Source: Anoplolepis gracilipes (taxonomy: Eukaryota > Arthropoda > Insecta > Hymenoptera > Formicidae). Taken from it: a DNA stretch of 64,000 bases. Within the stretch, counting starts at the first letter, position 1. Each line of letters starts with the position of its first letter. Made by a program: the position numbers and the translations under genes. Under the pieces are notes generated by a model. It saw only the letters and a program-made list of their open reading frames with translations, ran no database searches and was not told the origin of the DNA. The DNA lies in NCBI RefSeq assembly GCF_047496725.1, contig NC_132972.1, positions 9,411,501 to 9,475,500 of the forward strand, in the 5' to 3' direction. This document shows positions 39,081 through 50,355 of the stretch, piece by piece.

Positions 39081-39715
39081 CATATTATAGTCAAATTAAT
39101 GATAGATGATGACAAGCCTGATGATTAATCGTATTATTATCACGAAAAAAAAATAAATGCATTTTAGAGTAATATATTCCGCGAAAAATTTTGCGGAATA
39201 TTTTTAAAGCGGTAGATGTAAAAATATAAAAAGTCACAGTATTGATACCGAATCGATCGGAATCATTGAATTTAAACGAAGTTAACAAAATTGAATCAAT
39301 TGTTGTCAATATCATAGCGTTGATACAACAAAATGTTTCATGGACAGAAGGGAGAGAAAGGAGGAGCTGAATTTCCGGTTGGACATTCCACGGGGTTTTT
39401 ATAGTAGAAAAATTATATTATACTCAAATTAATGATAGATGATGACGAGACTGATGATTAATTGTATTATTAGCATGAAAAAATATATATATTATAGAAT
39501 GCGAAAAATTGTAGGGAATATTTTTTAAACGAACTAGTACATGCAAAAAATACGAAAAAGTCACGACAAACCGAATCGATCGGAATCATTGGATTTAAAC
39601 GAAGTTACAGGATTAAATCGATTGTTGTCAGTCTCGTAGCATTGATACAACGAAACGTTTCATGAACGGAAGGGGGAGAAAGGAGGGATTGGATTTCCGG
39701 TTGGACGTTCCGCGG
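39081..39715. repeat. Diverged two-copy tandem duplication, unit about 0.32-0.33 kb
   Basis: Copy 1 is about 39081-39398, copy 2 about 39413-39715. Matching blocks in the same order: CAAATTAATGATAGATGATG; the 20-mer CCGAATCGATCGGAATCATT, identical at 39248 and 39571; ATTTAAACGAAGTTA; TGATACAAC(A/G)AAA(T/C)GTTTCAT; GAGAAAGGAGG; and TTTCCGGTTGGAC(A/G)TTCC. Copy 1 also carries a small palindrome, ATTCCGCGAAAAATTTTGCGGAAT, that is degraded in copy 2. No frame is conserved between the copies, so the unit is probably non-coding. Confidence 0.88.
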
Positions 39716-40059
39716 GATAAAGTCCATACCACGGCAGCGTACCTCCCTCTGAACGATCTGCATCGTTGCGCGAGCTTCGTATGCGAGGCACGAAACTGCA
39801 TGCTGGCAGCAATCCGCGTCGGATATCCCATACATCGAAATCGGCGACCGCGTCGCGCGCGCGTCCCCGACGCTTCCCGGAATCTCTGGGCCCGAGAAAT
39901 GCGACGGGGCGCGGTAATAATGTCGGTGCGCAGTAATAAGCCGGGGCGGTCAGCCGAGGTCAGACGGACATACGAACGGACGTGGTGTTTCCACCAAGAG
40001 GGTGGCCCCGATGGGATTCGAGAGACTCCGTTGGCCCCCTTCCTTCTCGCGCCATCGTT

Positions 40060-40116
40060 GCCGCCACCGCTACCGCCACCGCCACCGCCACCGCCACCGC
40101 CACCGCCGCCGCCCCC
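40060..40116. repeat. (GCCACC)n array
   Basis: About eight hexamer units with a few GCCGCC variants at the right end. Confidence 0.94.
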
Positions 40117-40272
40117 GTAGAACAGTAGGTCGTCGAACTACGTGGAAACGAACTTAACCCTCCTGATACGCAGCCTGAGAAGGGGAGAGCTGGCTGGCAG
40201 ACGCGGTGCCGCGCTCCGGAGGGATTCTCGTAGCAATAAAGCAACCGGATTAACACCCTCTTGCTCTCCTTC

Positions 40273-40301
40273 GTCCCTCCCTCCCTCCCTCCCCCCCTCC
40301 C
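40273..40301. repeat. (TCCC)n tract
   Basis: CCCT units passing into a C run. Confidence 0.9.
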
Positions 40302-40435
40302 ATCTCCGACCTCCCATTCAGCGCTCGAGCGGAGAGCTCGCTCGTCTTCGCGCTGGCAGTTGGTGTAGCTCGCTATAATTTACCTATCCTAAACACACCG
40401 AGCGGATTGTACATGTGTACTGTCGAATAGCGAAA

Positions 40436-40543
40436 ATGGGGGTTGAAGAGGGACGAGAGGACACGGAGAGAGCAACAAGCGAGCTAAGGGGGCAGGGGGG
40501 ACTTGAGTTGAGGCCGAGCAAGCGTCTCACAAAGGTGATTTAA
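40436..40543 (+). CDS. Short open frame (35 codons), possible first coding exon
   Basis: ATG in the context CGAAAATGG. The product is charged, with a Glu/Arg-rich first half (VEEGREDTERATSEL) and the tail RPSKRLTKVI. A moderate donor (CACAAAG/GTGATT) lies just before the TAA, so either a complete short frame or an exon ending after LTK is possible. The purine-rich composition makes chance likely. No family recognised. Confidence 0.12.
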   Translation: MGVEEGREDTERATSELRGQGGLELRPSKRLTKVI

Positions 40544-43500
40544 CCCGCGTTAACTCGATCAGGCTCCTGTCGCACGCTACGAGAGCTACTTCACGGGGGA
40601 AACAACAGAATAAAAGCGAATTTAACACGATTCACGTTTGATGGATCATCAAACATGAGGCAGGTGGAAAAGGCGAGGGGAGAGGAAAGGAAATAAATAA
40701 CACAAACAGTTCACAAACAAGAAAATTATTTGATTATGTTGAACGATGAAAAAATCGAATCGTTACTTTAAGTTATATTGTAAAATAAATCATACAAAAT
40801 TAAAATTGCATAATTTAACGCACACAAATAATATTTTGAATATCAAATAATTTAAAAATTTGTAGAAAATTTATTTTGTATGCGCAGATAAATTAAATTT
40901 ATTTAGGACTGTGAAAGTTTATATACTCAAGTTATTATATAGATACGTACATGAATTTTAAATGAATGAAGTTTCATAAAAGCCGATCTTTTAAGCAGAA
41001 GACAGATGGTCATAGAACTATGTACATTGTATTGTGTTAAATGAAAGAAGAAAAGTTTCTTTCTCAAAGGTACTTTATTTACAAACGTATGAAATAAGTT
41101 TTGAGAGAATTATTCTTTTATATACAATATATAATTGCGTATTCGATAATGTGCTATCTACCTTGCTATTATACTAATTCCAAGATATCGTGGCTTTTCA
41201 TCGCAGACAGTCTGGTCGTTTGTTTCGTGGAAGGTAATTAATAGCAGCGGTTTAATTTTACCAGGGGGATGACTAATAGAGGGGAGTCAGCTTTGTGCTT
41301 GGACTCGCCTGTTCTTTTTTTTTTATCTACCTACCGGTCTCACTTGAGTTTGCGATGAGTCAATTTTTACGAAACACCCTGTGCATTGTGTATGGTTGAC
41401 TGAGGAACCTACAGTTAGTCAGTTAGCAGGCGGGTCTGTGATGATTTTAATTGATGCTCGTAGTAATACTGTTATAATGAGACTTCGAATGATTGATAGC
41501 GGCTTAGAGAAAAGGGACGGAAGTCTTCCCTCAATTCGACTATAATAAATACGACCATACTTACCTAATAATTTATATCGGAGAAAAGGGAACGTCATTT
41601 GATATTTATGTACATTGATAATATATTGGCTTAACCCTATTCTCTATCAACTAATAAAATACGGCTAACATGCATAATTTAATTAAATTCAAAAGACAGT
41701 ACTTACATTATGAAAATAACTTTTGAACCAGCAGCCATCGAGGGATGCTACAAGTATTTTAATAAAAGAAGAAGAAAAAGATTAACGAGCTTTTTTATAT
41801 TCTTCGTATTGTTGAGTTTCCATGACAATATCTGCCAAGTTAATTTATTCTTTTGCCGGTATGCCGTAAATAATAAGAAAAGTGTAGAGATATCCCTCGA
41901 AAGAATGGTAATCAATGTCTAATTATTTAATGACGCAGTCTCGAAGACAATGGGCGTTGAAATGGTCGTTCGCACTTTGGCGAATTCGTCACCCTCCGCA
42001 ATTGCAGGCTAGGCAGTTGTTCCCTGCCGGTCTGGAATAATTGTCGTTACCCCGAAAAAGTTGCCACGCTCTTTTTTTTGTGCAACAAAACCACCCTTCG
42101 TCACCTCGGGCGGGGCGGCAGCGTGGGTGGTTTGCCGTTCCCGTGGGACTCGGTGGTGGTTGGGAAACACGCGACGGGGCGCCGAACAAATGCCGTAGGC
42201 TTTGTTTTAATTGCGGCGTTTGTTCGCTTGCGTTTTATAAATGCTCGTCGTTCTGTACCATTTTTCGCTTCTCTTTCTCTCTCTATCTTTCTTTATCTCC
42301 CTTACTCGTTTATTCTTTCATCTGCCGCTTGCGCAATGTCGTCACGAAAAATCATCTAATCGCGTGAAAAATAGAAATTTTTTATCCCATTAAAGGCACG
42401 TGATTCGTGTTAGCTTTCATTTTATATTCACTAATCACTTGGATACGATAAGCGTATATATTACTTGTACCGATGCGAATCAGTCTAGCTCTCTTCCATC
42501 TCCTTCTCTTCGATAACGTCGACCTTGCGACATTCTATCAGGTCTTTGATACGTCTGTCCCGGGTACTTTCCAGAAAATGATCTTGGCCACTGAGGGCCC
42601 CTCCGGTGATGTACCCATCAGACACGTTTCACTTCAAAGGTGTCTCTTCGTTGGTACGAACAAGTTAAGTGATTAAATCAACTGACTTCGTCTGAGAGGT
42701 CCTCACTTCTGCCGCGAAGTACGGAGCGCCATTAAGATCTTATCTTGAAGGATTCTTTGAAAGTATGCCTAGAATTAACTGCATTTCCATCAACGAAAGA
42801 GAAATGCAATTACTTTTGACGTCATTCCCTCGTGTGTTGCCTCCGTAGAGATATCGCAAAAATTCATCGTTATAAAGACTCCATCTTTTCGCTTAATAAT
42901 GTTCCTATTACACGAACAGGAAAATATTATAGAGTTAAAAGAGAAAGTTTGGCATTTAAATTTATATTTGCATCTCTCATGTAATTGCTATTTTTCGTTA
43001 TTAACTCTATATTATATTCGCGTAATACAAAAATTTTATTGTACGTTATTTGTCGCGGGTAAATATGTAGCGTTTAAACCTGTGAGTCTGAACACCAGAG
43101 TCTTTACAACGTTCCCCACGGTACTCTCTCTTATTTCGCAATCGGTTAGACCCGCTTTATGATCAAGGTTGTCTCATTTCCATGAAACAAAGACCTCGAG
43201 GACCGGTAAAGAAAAGATTATCCCAGCTTTTTTTTCTTTTTTGCTAGACCGCTCTAGGGTCTCAGATTCCGCTCTAGTAGCGCCAGACCAATAAATATCC
43301 TTAATTTTGGCCGATGCGAAGTGCGTTCTTGGAATCCGTCGGCGGATTGGGTCTACGGAACAAAGACCGTAACATGCGGGACCGTGGGTTAGGTCCAAAG
43401 AAAAAATTTCTCAAGGCCTCGACGGCCGAATACGAAGACGGAAATCGTCGGGCATAGATGACCGCAAGGGGAAGTAGATAGACCACGAAAGCGAAAGTAA

Positions 43501-45562
43501 TATATTGCTCGTGACCTACTATCGATTCTTCGAGAATCAGCATAAAACTTATCCTCTTTTTGTATAGAGGTTAACAAGAAACATTCTTTTTTTTTTTTTT
43601 TTTTTTTTTATTATATATAAGTGTGATTCAATATAATTTTATATGAATTTTTTCGTTTGAAATTATTTGAATAACATATTCGCAATATTAGACCATTTTT
43701 TTCTCGAAAAATATCACATATAATTTTATTTATATTCATTTTTATTTCTCTCATTTATTAGTCGGCTTAATTTTTTATAACATTCTTTTTGGAGCGCGTA
43801 AAATATTTATGGTGGTCAAAAAAATGAAGTAATAAACGATGAACGTGTTTCCCGTTCTAATTTATGAGGTTGCTGCGATTCGTCTCCTATTGCTTGGCGG
43901 CACGCATCGGAATGATTTATCGTGGTATTGATGCGACGTATACATAAAACACTTTGTGTAAAATGGAACGCTGCAATAGCGGGAACAAGTGAGGCAATCG
44001 TAGCGTAGTTACGCGAGACCTAGAGACGCGAGCCTAAGTGCAAGCTAGGAGCGTGTGGAAAAAGTTGGCCTGTACCAAGAATAGAGCCGAGAACGTATAC
44101 ACTACCTAACTAGGCTATCTATTTCTAGCGGTAAACAGCCCGGCTCTTTCGCTATTGCGAAATGGAGAAGGACGGTGAAACGGACGTCGCGCGCGCGGCG
44201 AAGGTCTCCGCCACTTATTCGCCTTCGAGCAAGCTCTCGTTGTACACGTTCGAGAGACATAAATCGCCACGTCGCCTGGATGACGAGTGGAGGCCTTCGC
44301 GAGAGTTGCCCGCTTCTATTATTATCCACTAATCCGTCTCGCAATCAATGTCACCATAACTTAGATCATAGTATACCAAAACGGGCGCGAGCAAAATTCC
44401 ATTCGCCACACAATCTTAGTCTCTTACAATAGTACAATCTAATCCAATCTTTCGTAATTCTACGTCGCTGTTATGTTACATTAAATCTAAGAACAAGTCT
44501 TGACTCTTTTCAGACGTAGAGTATGATAAAATTTTAGACGGAGAATTGATTTTTAAATGAGAAGTTATAAAATCGGACAGAGTATTCGGTCAACGAGACG
44601 ATTCTCAAGTAAATATATGTGAAAGTAATATATGTAATATGTTAAAGCAATTTTGCGACTCTTCGAGGCAATTGTTTATGTACCTGCGCACTAACAGACT
44701 ATTTCCTGTTGTCTTTGCGAATACAGCACGACGCGCTAATACGCGATGCCAAAAGACGATATGTTAATTAGCCTTTTACTTGCATATATGCATGTATGTA
44801 TATTTGTACGGGCGGAATTTCGTTCGCATAGACATTCGCTCGATATGGCAATGCTTTACGAAGCTCGTTTCAGTGAACCCTTACAGGGACAAACGTAAAG
44901 GCCAGACAGATTCGCGAATCTATTATGGTCTCTTGCTGAAGTTGCCGCGCACCCCAAATCCTAATAAAAGCCCTCTCCGTAGGTTGCGAAGGACGACAAC
45001 GGGGTCCCATTATACGCCGAAAATCTTTCCCATGGGTGATCGAGAATGCTCGCTCGCAGAATGCATGGAAGAGCCGACGTAGGGAAGAGAAATAACTCAT
45101 TCGTATTCGTAGCAGTAACGTAGCAATCCCGGCTTCGTCCTTATCGCCCGTCTCATTCTTTTTTCAAGACGAATCGCGATATAATCTGAATTAAATCTCT
45201 CAAGGATACTACAGTTTCTCTGTGCAGGATGTTCCACCCTCGAGCTGTGTCAAATTTTAATAGCAAGTTTTTTTTATCATTCCAAATTTTTTTCGCGGAG
45301 GATTTATATGATCCTATTCTTTATTTGCATGCAAAGATAAGATGTTCCATTTTTTTTTTTGTATTTTAATCATTTTAACAATGAAAGTTATAAATTACAT
45401 TTTTATTAATGTCAGTTTAAAAATTAATTTATTATTACTATTGTAGGAACAAAATTGTTTCGTCATTTATTTAATTTTTTAAAACTTTGTTATATAAAAC
45501 TTAATTTTTAATTTTGAATATATCTCCGTAATTAAATCCTTTTTAAAAAAGAAGAGACATTA
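40544..45562. other. Gene-free stretch
   Basis: AT-rich at 40690-41170 and 43580-43830. The plus frame at 42899-43162 starts with ATG but lacks a domain. The sequence at 44500-44556 has a good acceptor (TTGACTCTTTTCAG) followed by a 14-codon frame, too short to call. A minus-strand donor-like AG/GTAAGTATG occurs near 41570 in AT-rich DNA without a partner. Confidence 0.5.
43587..43609. repeat. Poly(T) run, 23 nt
   Basis: Homopolymer, second of five. Confidence 0.95.
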
Positions 45563-45817
45563 ATGTATAGAGTTTTTTTCACATTTGCTATTATGATTTA
45601 TACAATAATATTATTATATAATATCAATAATGATGACACAAATGCGCAATCATCAATTTCTACGTCGCATATCTACACAATGGATATTGATTGTAAACAG
45701 AACGCAGACGCGTGTCCAAAGTTCGAGAACATAAATCGGGACGCGATGACCGCGGCTCGGTCGGCCCTGTCGTGCGTTCGCAAGGCGTACGTGTCTCCTT
45801 TTCCCGTTCTATACTGC
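45563..45817 (+). CDS. Candidate first exon of a small secreted, cysteine-containing protein
   Basis: True ATG. The first 20 or so residues are strongly hydrophobic (FFTFAIMIYTIILLY), followed by a polar NNDDTNA stretch that could hold a signal-peptidase site. The next part has four cysteines (motifs DCKQNADACPKF, LSCVRK and LYC). A good donor, TGC/GTAAGTATT, closes an 85-codon phase-0 exon at 45817; reading on, the frame stops after 13 more residues. The leader lies in AT-rich DNA and the rest in CpG-rich DNA, so the frame crosses a composition border, which could be coincidence. No family recognised. Confidence 0.18.
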
Positions 45818-46370
45818 GTAAGTATTCGCATGCGTATTGGTAGCCCGTCTGGCCTCTGACCCTGAGCCTCCTCGGTACAAGGCGCAGGTCGTTAAAGTGG
45901 CACCAGACTTCCTTTGAACCGGTGCAGTGTCGTTGGCTCGCCAGTGACAGAAGGTCGCAGGTGACGAGGACCGTGAAACCAGAACCGGTTGTTTGGTCGG
46001 AAAGGAAGCTGTTGTTCATTGTCCCCGTCTACCGATTGCCTTTCTAAGACTTCCATCATCCCTTCGTTATGAGCTCGTCGTTGCGGCCTGCAAATTATGC
46101 GCTCGGCTTTGCGATTACGATCTTGAATTACGCAACGTTATTAGCTGTCTGAAAAGCGCGACTCATCGCGGTAACTCGAGATCGGCATCCTTGAAACGAA
46201 GAGATAATTGTCCTGAATAAACTAATGAGTTAGTATACAGTAATAATCAATAATGTTACTTTAAACATAAAAGAATGGATATGTATTATGTACGTAACAT
46301 TTTTTTTCTCCATACACTTTTTAAATCTATATAATTATTTAAGAATTATAATACAGATTTTATTATACAC

Positions 46371-46450
<80 letters not shown>
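46371..46450. repeat. (CT)n then (CA)n microsatellite
   Basis: A short CT run passes into about 32 uninterrupted CA units, the longest CA repeat in the window. Confidence 0.96.
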
Positions 46451-46452
<2 letters not shown>

Positions 46453-47049
46453 TAATAATCATTAATTGATACAATATATTTTCTTTCTAAGCATAGAAAT
46501 AAATCATCGCAAGAAAGATATAACATTTAACCGCTCTAAATGCAACTACATAAATGTTTATGTGTCACCCTTGTCAAACGAGGATTAAATAGGCGGGTTC
46601 TTTGTTACGTTCTGACATGTGGTCTTGCGAAAATTGGCGAATATTCACACCTAATCCAACCCGGCGCCCCGACAAAAGGCTCATTTCCACGTAAAATCGT
46701 CTGTGACCTTCGACGGAGAATCGAAATCAGGCGTGTCTATTTTCGACGATTCTCTTCGCGCGAGAACCATTCTGGGAATCCGACTGGCTTATGTATCCAG
46801 CGGAATTACTACGGCGCGTCGTTTGCGAGTTCAAGGTTTCCATCAACGACCTACGACGAGACGCGCTTCCCTGGGAAACATTTGTCACGCGATCGAAGCG
46901 GCGACTCGTCGTCGCGGTAGCGGTCGATCGATGAAGGACGACGATCGGGAAGATCCGGTCGACATGCGGCTCGATTCGCACAGGGCTGCTGGCACCTTCT
47001 CGGCGCAAGTCGCACACGTGTGAATGACCGACGTGTGACCGCCGCGGCT

Positions 47050-47077
47050 CTTCGGTCTCGACGAGTCTAGACCGAAG
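47050..47077. repeat. Hairpin with a 9 bp GC-rich stem
   Basis: CTTCGGTCT pairs perfectly with AGACCGAAG across a 10 nt loop. Confidence 0.6.
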
Positions 47078-47140
47078 GTTCGGGATTGCGGTAGGTCTGG
47101 AACACAGAGAGTGGAACGTAATGTAACATGGTTTGGTTTA

Positions 47141-47217
47141 GCATGGCATGGCATGGCATGGCGTGGCGTGGTGTGGCGTGGCGTGGCGTGGCGTGGTGTG
47201 GCGTGGCGTGGCGTGGC
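47141..47217. repeat. Pentanucleotide array (GGCAT/GGCGT)n
   Basis: About 15 pentamers. The first few read GGCAT, the rest GGCGT with two GGTGT variants. The array opens long repetitive frames on both strands that are artefacts. A related array in inverted orientation lies at 50291-50355. Confidence 0.95.
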
Positions 47218-48259
47218 AAAGAGAACGATGATCGTACGCGCGCGGTCTGGCCCAGACAAAGCGCCGAGGTGTATGTCTTCTTATTGGCTGTACGCCGACC
47301 ATTTTAATGACCTGACCTCTCTTTCTCTCTTGAGCTATTTATACCTTAATTGAATTTCCGTTGAAAATTGCGAGCCGACGTTAACCGTCCACGAAACGAA
47401 GGAACGTTTGTTGAGACTGTCGGTCTGTTAAAACCGCCACGCCGCCGCTAATCGTGTCGACTTCTTGCGATTCCCGTGCTTTACTGTTGCCTTCGCGTTG
47501 ACCAATCGGATACGATATAGAAACTGTTTGATTATTCTTTTTGAATCTTTTTGTTCCGCGCGTGATATTTTTAATCAAACGTATCGGATCTCTAATTTTA
47601 TAAAATTAGTATTGAGCGCCACTTTTTTTATCTCCATTCAAACAAGAAACATAAAAAACAATAATTAACTTTACCAATGTATTTACTAATAAAGTAGCGA
47701 AGACACTTTTTTGTCTCTCTTTTCTTTTATAAAGTCTAAAAAAATCTATTATAATTTGTAATGCAGTTTATAGACTAAAACTAAACTTTGAAAGATTATA
47801 AATATTTCAGCTAGCTCTTGTAATTGCAAAATATCAAGTTCTTTAATTATCTGACTAACATATTTATTGTAATATAATTTGAGGCCAGATACTTTTTTAA
47901 ACTAATATTTCATATTTCGTGTTATTATCTAATAGTTTCATAATACATTTCATAATACAATTTTATTATTCTTTTCTTAAGTCATTTAAAAAAATTTAAC
48001 TCAAATAAATATCTGATAAAGAAAGAGATAGACAATGTATAAGAGGTAAAAGACGTATATATTCAGACTTTTGTTTGGTAAATGTACATCTAAAACCGGA
48101 TGCTGAACCGAGCAAGCATAAACAAATAATAAGTAATAAGCATGAAAAAGAATTATTAATTTTTTAAATAAAATTTTATTCAACATAATTTTGTATATAA
48201 TTCTTTATTATAAATAACGCTTCTTTATTGATATTTGTTATTCCTTCGTGATTAGTTTG

Positions 48260-49350
48260 CTTGGTCTGGACCTGGCTTAACGCACAGGACTTCTTCCTGA
48301 TTCGAAACGACCGTTATTCGTGTCCACCCTCGCCAGGTCGAAGAAGCCGTCGGTTTCGAACGGGAAGCGAACAGTCGCTCGCCTCGAAGCGTTCGTTTGA
48401 CGAGAAGATGAGCGAGCGTCGCTTAGCGTGGGACGACGTAGTACTACGACGCCACGGGTGGGAGTCCTTTGTTCGAGAATGAACGCCATGAGAACCACGT
48501 GTCTGGTTTCCCGCCAAGTCGTCGGTCGTCGGGAGGTCGGTTGGCGAAGAGAGGGACGTAGAAAGAGCGAACGAACGAGAGCGACCGAGCGATGTTGTGT
48601 GCGTGCGTATAATGTGCGTCGATCGTGTTGGTAGTACATTGTCGGCGAGAAGGTAGAGGAGAGGCTCTGGCTAAGAAGGGCCGACGTGCGCGCGCGGGCG
48701 CGGCAAGGAGAGGATCTAACTAACCGGCGTGCCTGACCGCGTGACTTCCCTCCTTCCGTTCCCTCCGCGTCAATCCGTCGTTGGTGCAACGCACTCGAGG
48801 GCTCCTCCGTCTGCGACCGCGTCGGCGAGCAGCGCTTGAGAACGGGTTCGAGATCTGCTTTGTGCCCGCGCTTCAATGTTTGCGGCGAAAAATTAATCGT
48901 TTGAATTCTTTGTGCCTCGCGCGGGTACTCTCTCGCGTCTCGTTTCGCACGCCGGGATCCAGTCGCGGTGACGTTCCTCTCTGTAGCTTTAGTTAAGTAA
49001 GTTTTCCTTTTCTGTTATATCACTCACCGAGATTATAATGCGCGAATAGAAAGAAAGGGACGGCAAATCGCTAAAAACCGGGGTTACTTACCCGGGATTG
49101 TTGTGTCTCAACTGAGTTAGGTTCGAGTGCAGGCAGACAACAAAGAGCGAACCGCGACGATCGGACGTTAGGTTTCCGGAGCTCCCAGTCCGCCTGGGGC
49201 CGACTGGAGCAAAAAACACGTCTAGACGTCAGCTCGCCCTCTACGACCGTTCGGGGTTTATCCTGACCTGTCGTAGTTGAGATCTTTCGCGTCTCGTATC
49301 GTTCTCGACGATTTACAAACACCGTCGTCGTTTTATCGTTCTTCGCGGGA
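48260..49350. promoter_or_regulatory. CpG-rich block with splice-donor-like sites on both strands
   Basis: About 1.1 kb of CpG-rich DNA between AT-rich flanks. On the plus strand a donor-like AGTTAA/GTAAGTTTT follows at about 48996. On the minus strand a strong donor-like CCCGG/GTAAGTAAC has its exon side at 49092 and higher, with ACTCAGTTGAG (containing the arthropod initiator-like TCAGT) about 20 bases upstream on that strand. Either could be the 5' untranslated exon of a gene; both at once would mean overlapping 5' ends. The longest frame (48277-48876, minus) is Arg/Ser-rich and looks like chance. Confidence 0.28.
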
Positions 49351-49603
49351 ATATCGTTTTCGCTACATACATGTATGTATCATTCCGATACATTCCGCGT
49401 ATTTCTCCGCGAAATATCATCGCGGTGTATCTCTGCGGTCTCTTATTAACAATAGGATGTTGCACATGGACATTCGATCTCCGTTTTAATTACCGTTTAC
49501 GGTCCAGCGAGTATTGTCTAACCTATCATTCGCATATCGATATGCATAAATATCTATAGCGTTGTAATAATAAATTTTAATGGAGCATGTAAATGTGTCG
49601 TGA

Positions 49604-49630
49604 TTTTTTTTTTTTTTTTTTTTTTTTTTT
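49604..49630. repeat. Poly(T) run, 27 nt
   Basis: Homopolymer, third of five. Confidence 0.95.
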
Positions 49631-49967
49631 ACGTATCCATTATTAATGCGGAGCGATAATAAAATATGCCATCTGGAGATTGGCACCTCGAGATGGACTT
49701 TAAACGTAACTTTTTAGAAGTCGTAGATTTATGTTTCTTACGTCTAAAGTAAATTGCTAGAGTTATTAGGTATTAATTAGATTTTTTAATGCAGTAGATG
49801 AGATGCCAGTATATATCAGACAGTCTAAGTAGATGAATTTGATTTTGTAGTTAAATACGTTACTAAATAGACTAACAATGAGAGAAATTTGATAAAAAAG
49901 CTCAAAATATAAATTTCTTGAACAATCAAAGCTAAAGAAGATGTAGAAAAATATAAATAAGAAGCAA

Positions 49968-49990
49968 GAGAGAGAGAGAGAGAGAAAGAG
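49968..49990. repeat. (GA)n tract
   Basis: Short GA run. Confidence 0.9.
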
Positions 49991-50290
49991 AAGAAAATTA
50001 ATAGAAAAATATTTGGTGATTTATTATTTTCTACGTTATTTTTATTTATTTGTCAATTATTGTGAAAAATTTCGTTTGCTTAAATCGTGTGGCTTTATGT
50101 CGAATGCTGGGAAACGCTTCGGGCGTTGGGGACGACCATTTCGTAACTCTCTACTTTGTTATTCCCACAAAGGAGGGAGGAAGAGAAAGCAAGGTTGAGT
50201 ACCATCGTCGTTCTGCGTTCCCGCCAAGAAGATGGTGCTTCCTGCCGGTTGTTGGCCCTTATTGTTTCCCGCCAAGTTGCGCGCGCAGAT

Positions 50291-50355
50291 GCGTGCCTTG
50301 CCTTGCCTTGCCGTGCCGTGCCGTGCCGTGCCGTTCCGTGCCGTGCCGTGCCGTT
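50291..50355. repeat. Pentanucleotide array (GCCTT/GCCGT)n
   Basis: About 13 pentamers: three GCCTT units, then GCCGT with one GTTCC-type variant. On the opposite strand the unit reads GGCAC, one base from the GGCAT/GGCGT units of the array at 47141-47217. Confidence 0.95.

Larger units (their letters stand above)
39716..40435. promoter_or_regulatory. GC-rich block after the tandem duplication
   Basis: CpG-rich DNA containing a GCCACC hexanucleotide array and a TCCC tract. The plus frame across it ends in a proline run and the minus frame has an Ala-Val run; both are read from the same array, so neither is supported. Possibly a promoter region, but no core promoter element was identified. 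Confidence 0.25.
45818..48259. other. Gene-free stretch with CA and pentanucleotide repeats
   Basis: CpG-rich at about 45820-46210 and 46620-47110, AT-rich at 46220-46500 and 47540-48240. Many overlapping frames on both strands, none with a domain. Confidence 0.5.

Noticed and set aside
39662..40256. Proline-rich (plus) and Ala-Val-rich (minus) frames
   Set aside because: Both depend on the same GCCACC array; no independent evidence for either strand.
41378..41392. ACACCCTGT motif resembling a transposon terminus
   Set aside because: No paired end or inverted arm found in the neighbouring 2 kb by eye.
45226..45262. Sequence resembling a CAGGGTGTTCC-type transposon end, also acceptor-like
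   Set aside because: No matching inverted end was found nearby and all frames close quickly.
46885..47353. Frames with His-Ala-Thr-Pro or Trp-Arg-Gly-Val repeats
   Set aside because: Direct translation of the GGCRT pentanucleotide array in two strands.
48277..48876. Longest open frame, 199 codons, minus strand
   Set aside because: Arg/Ser/Thr-rich with no domain, lying in CpG-rich DNA where other frames on both strands are open too. Reads as composition, not coding.
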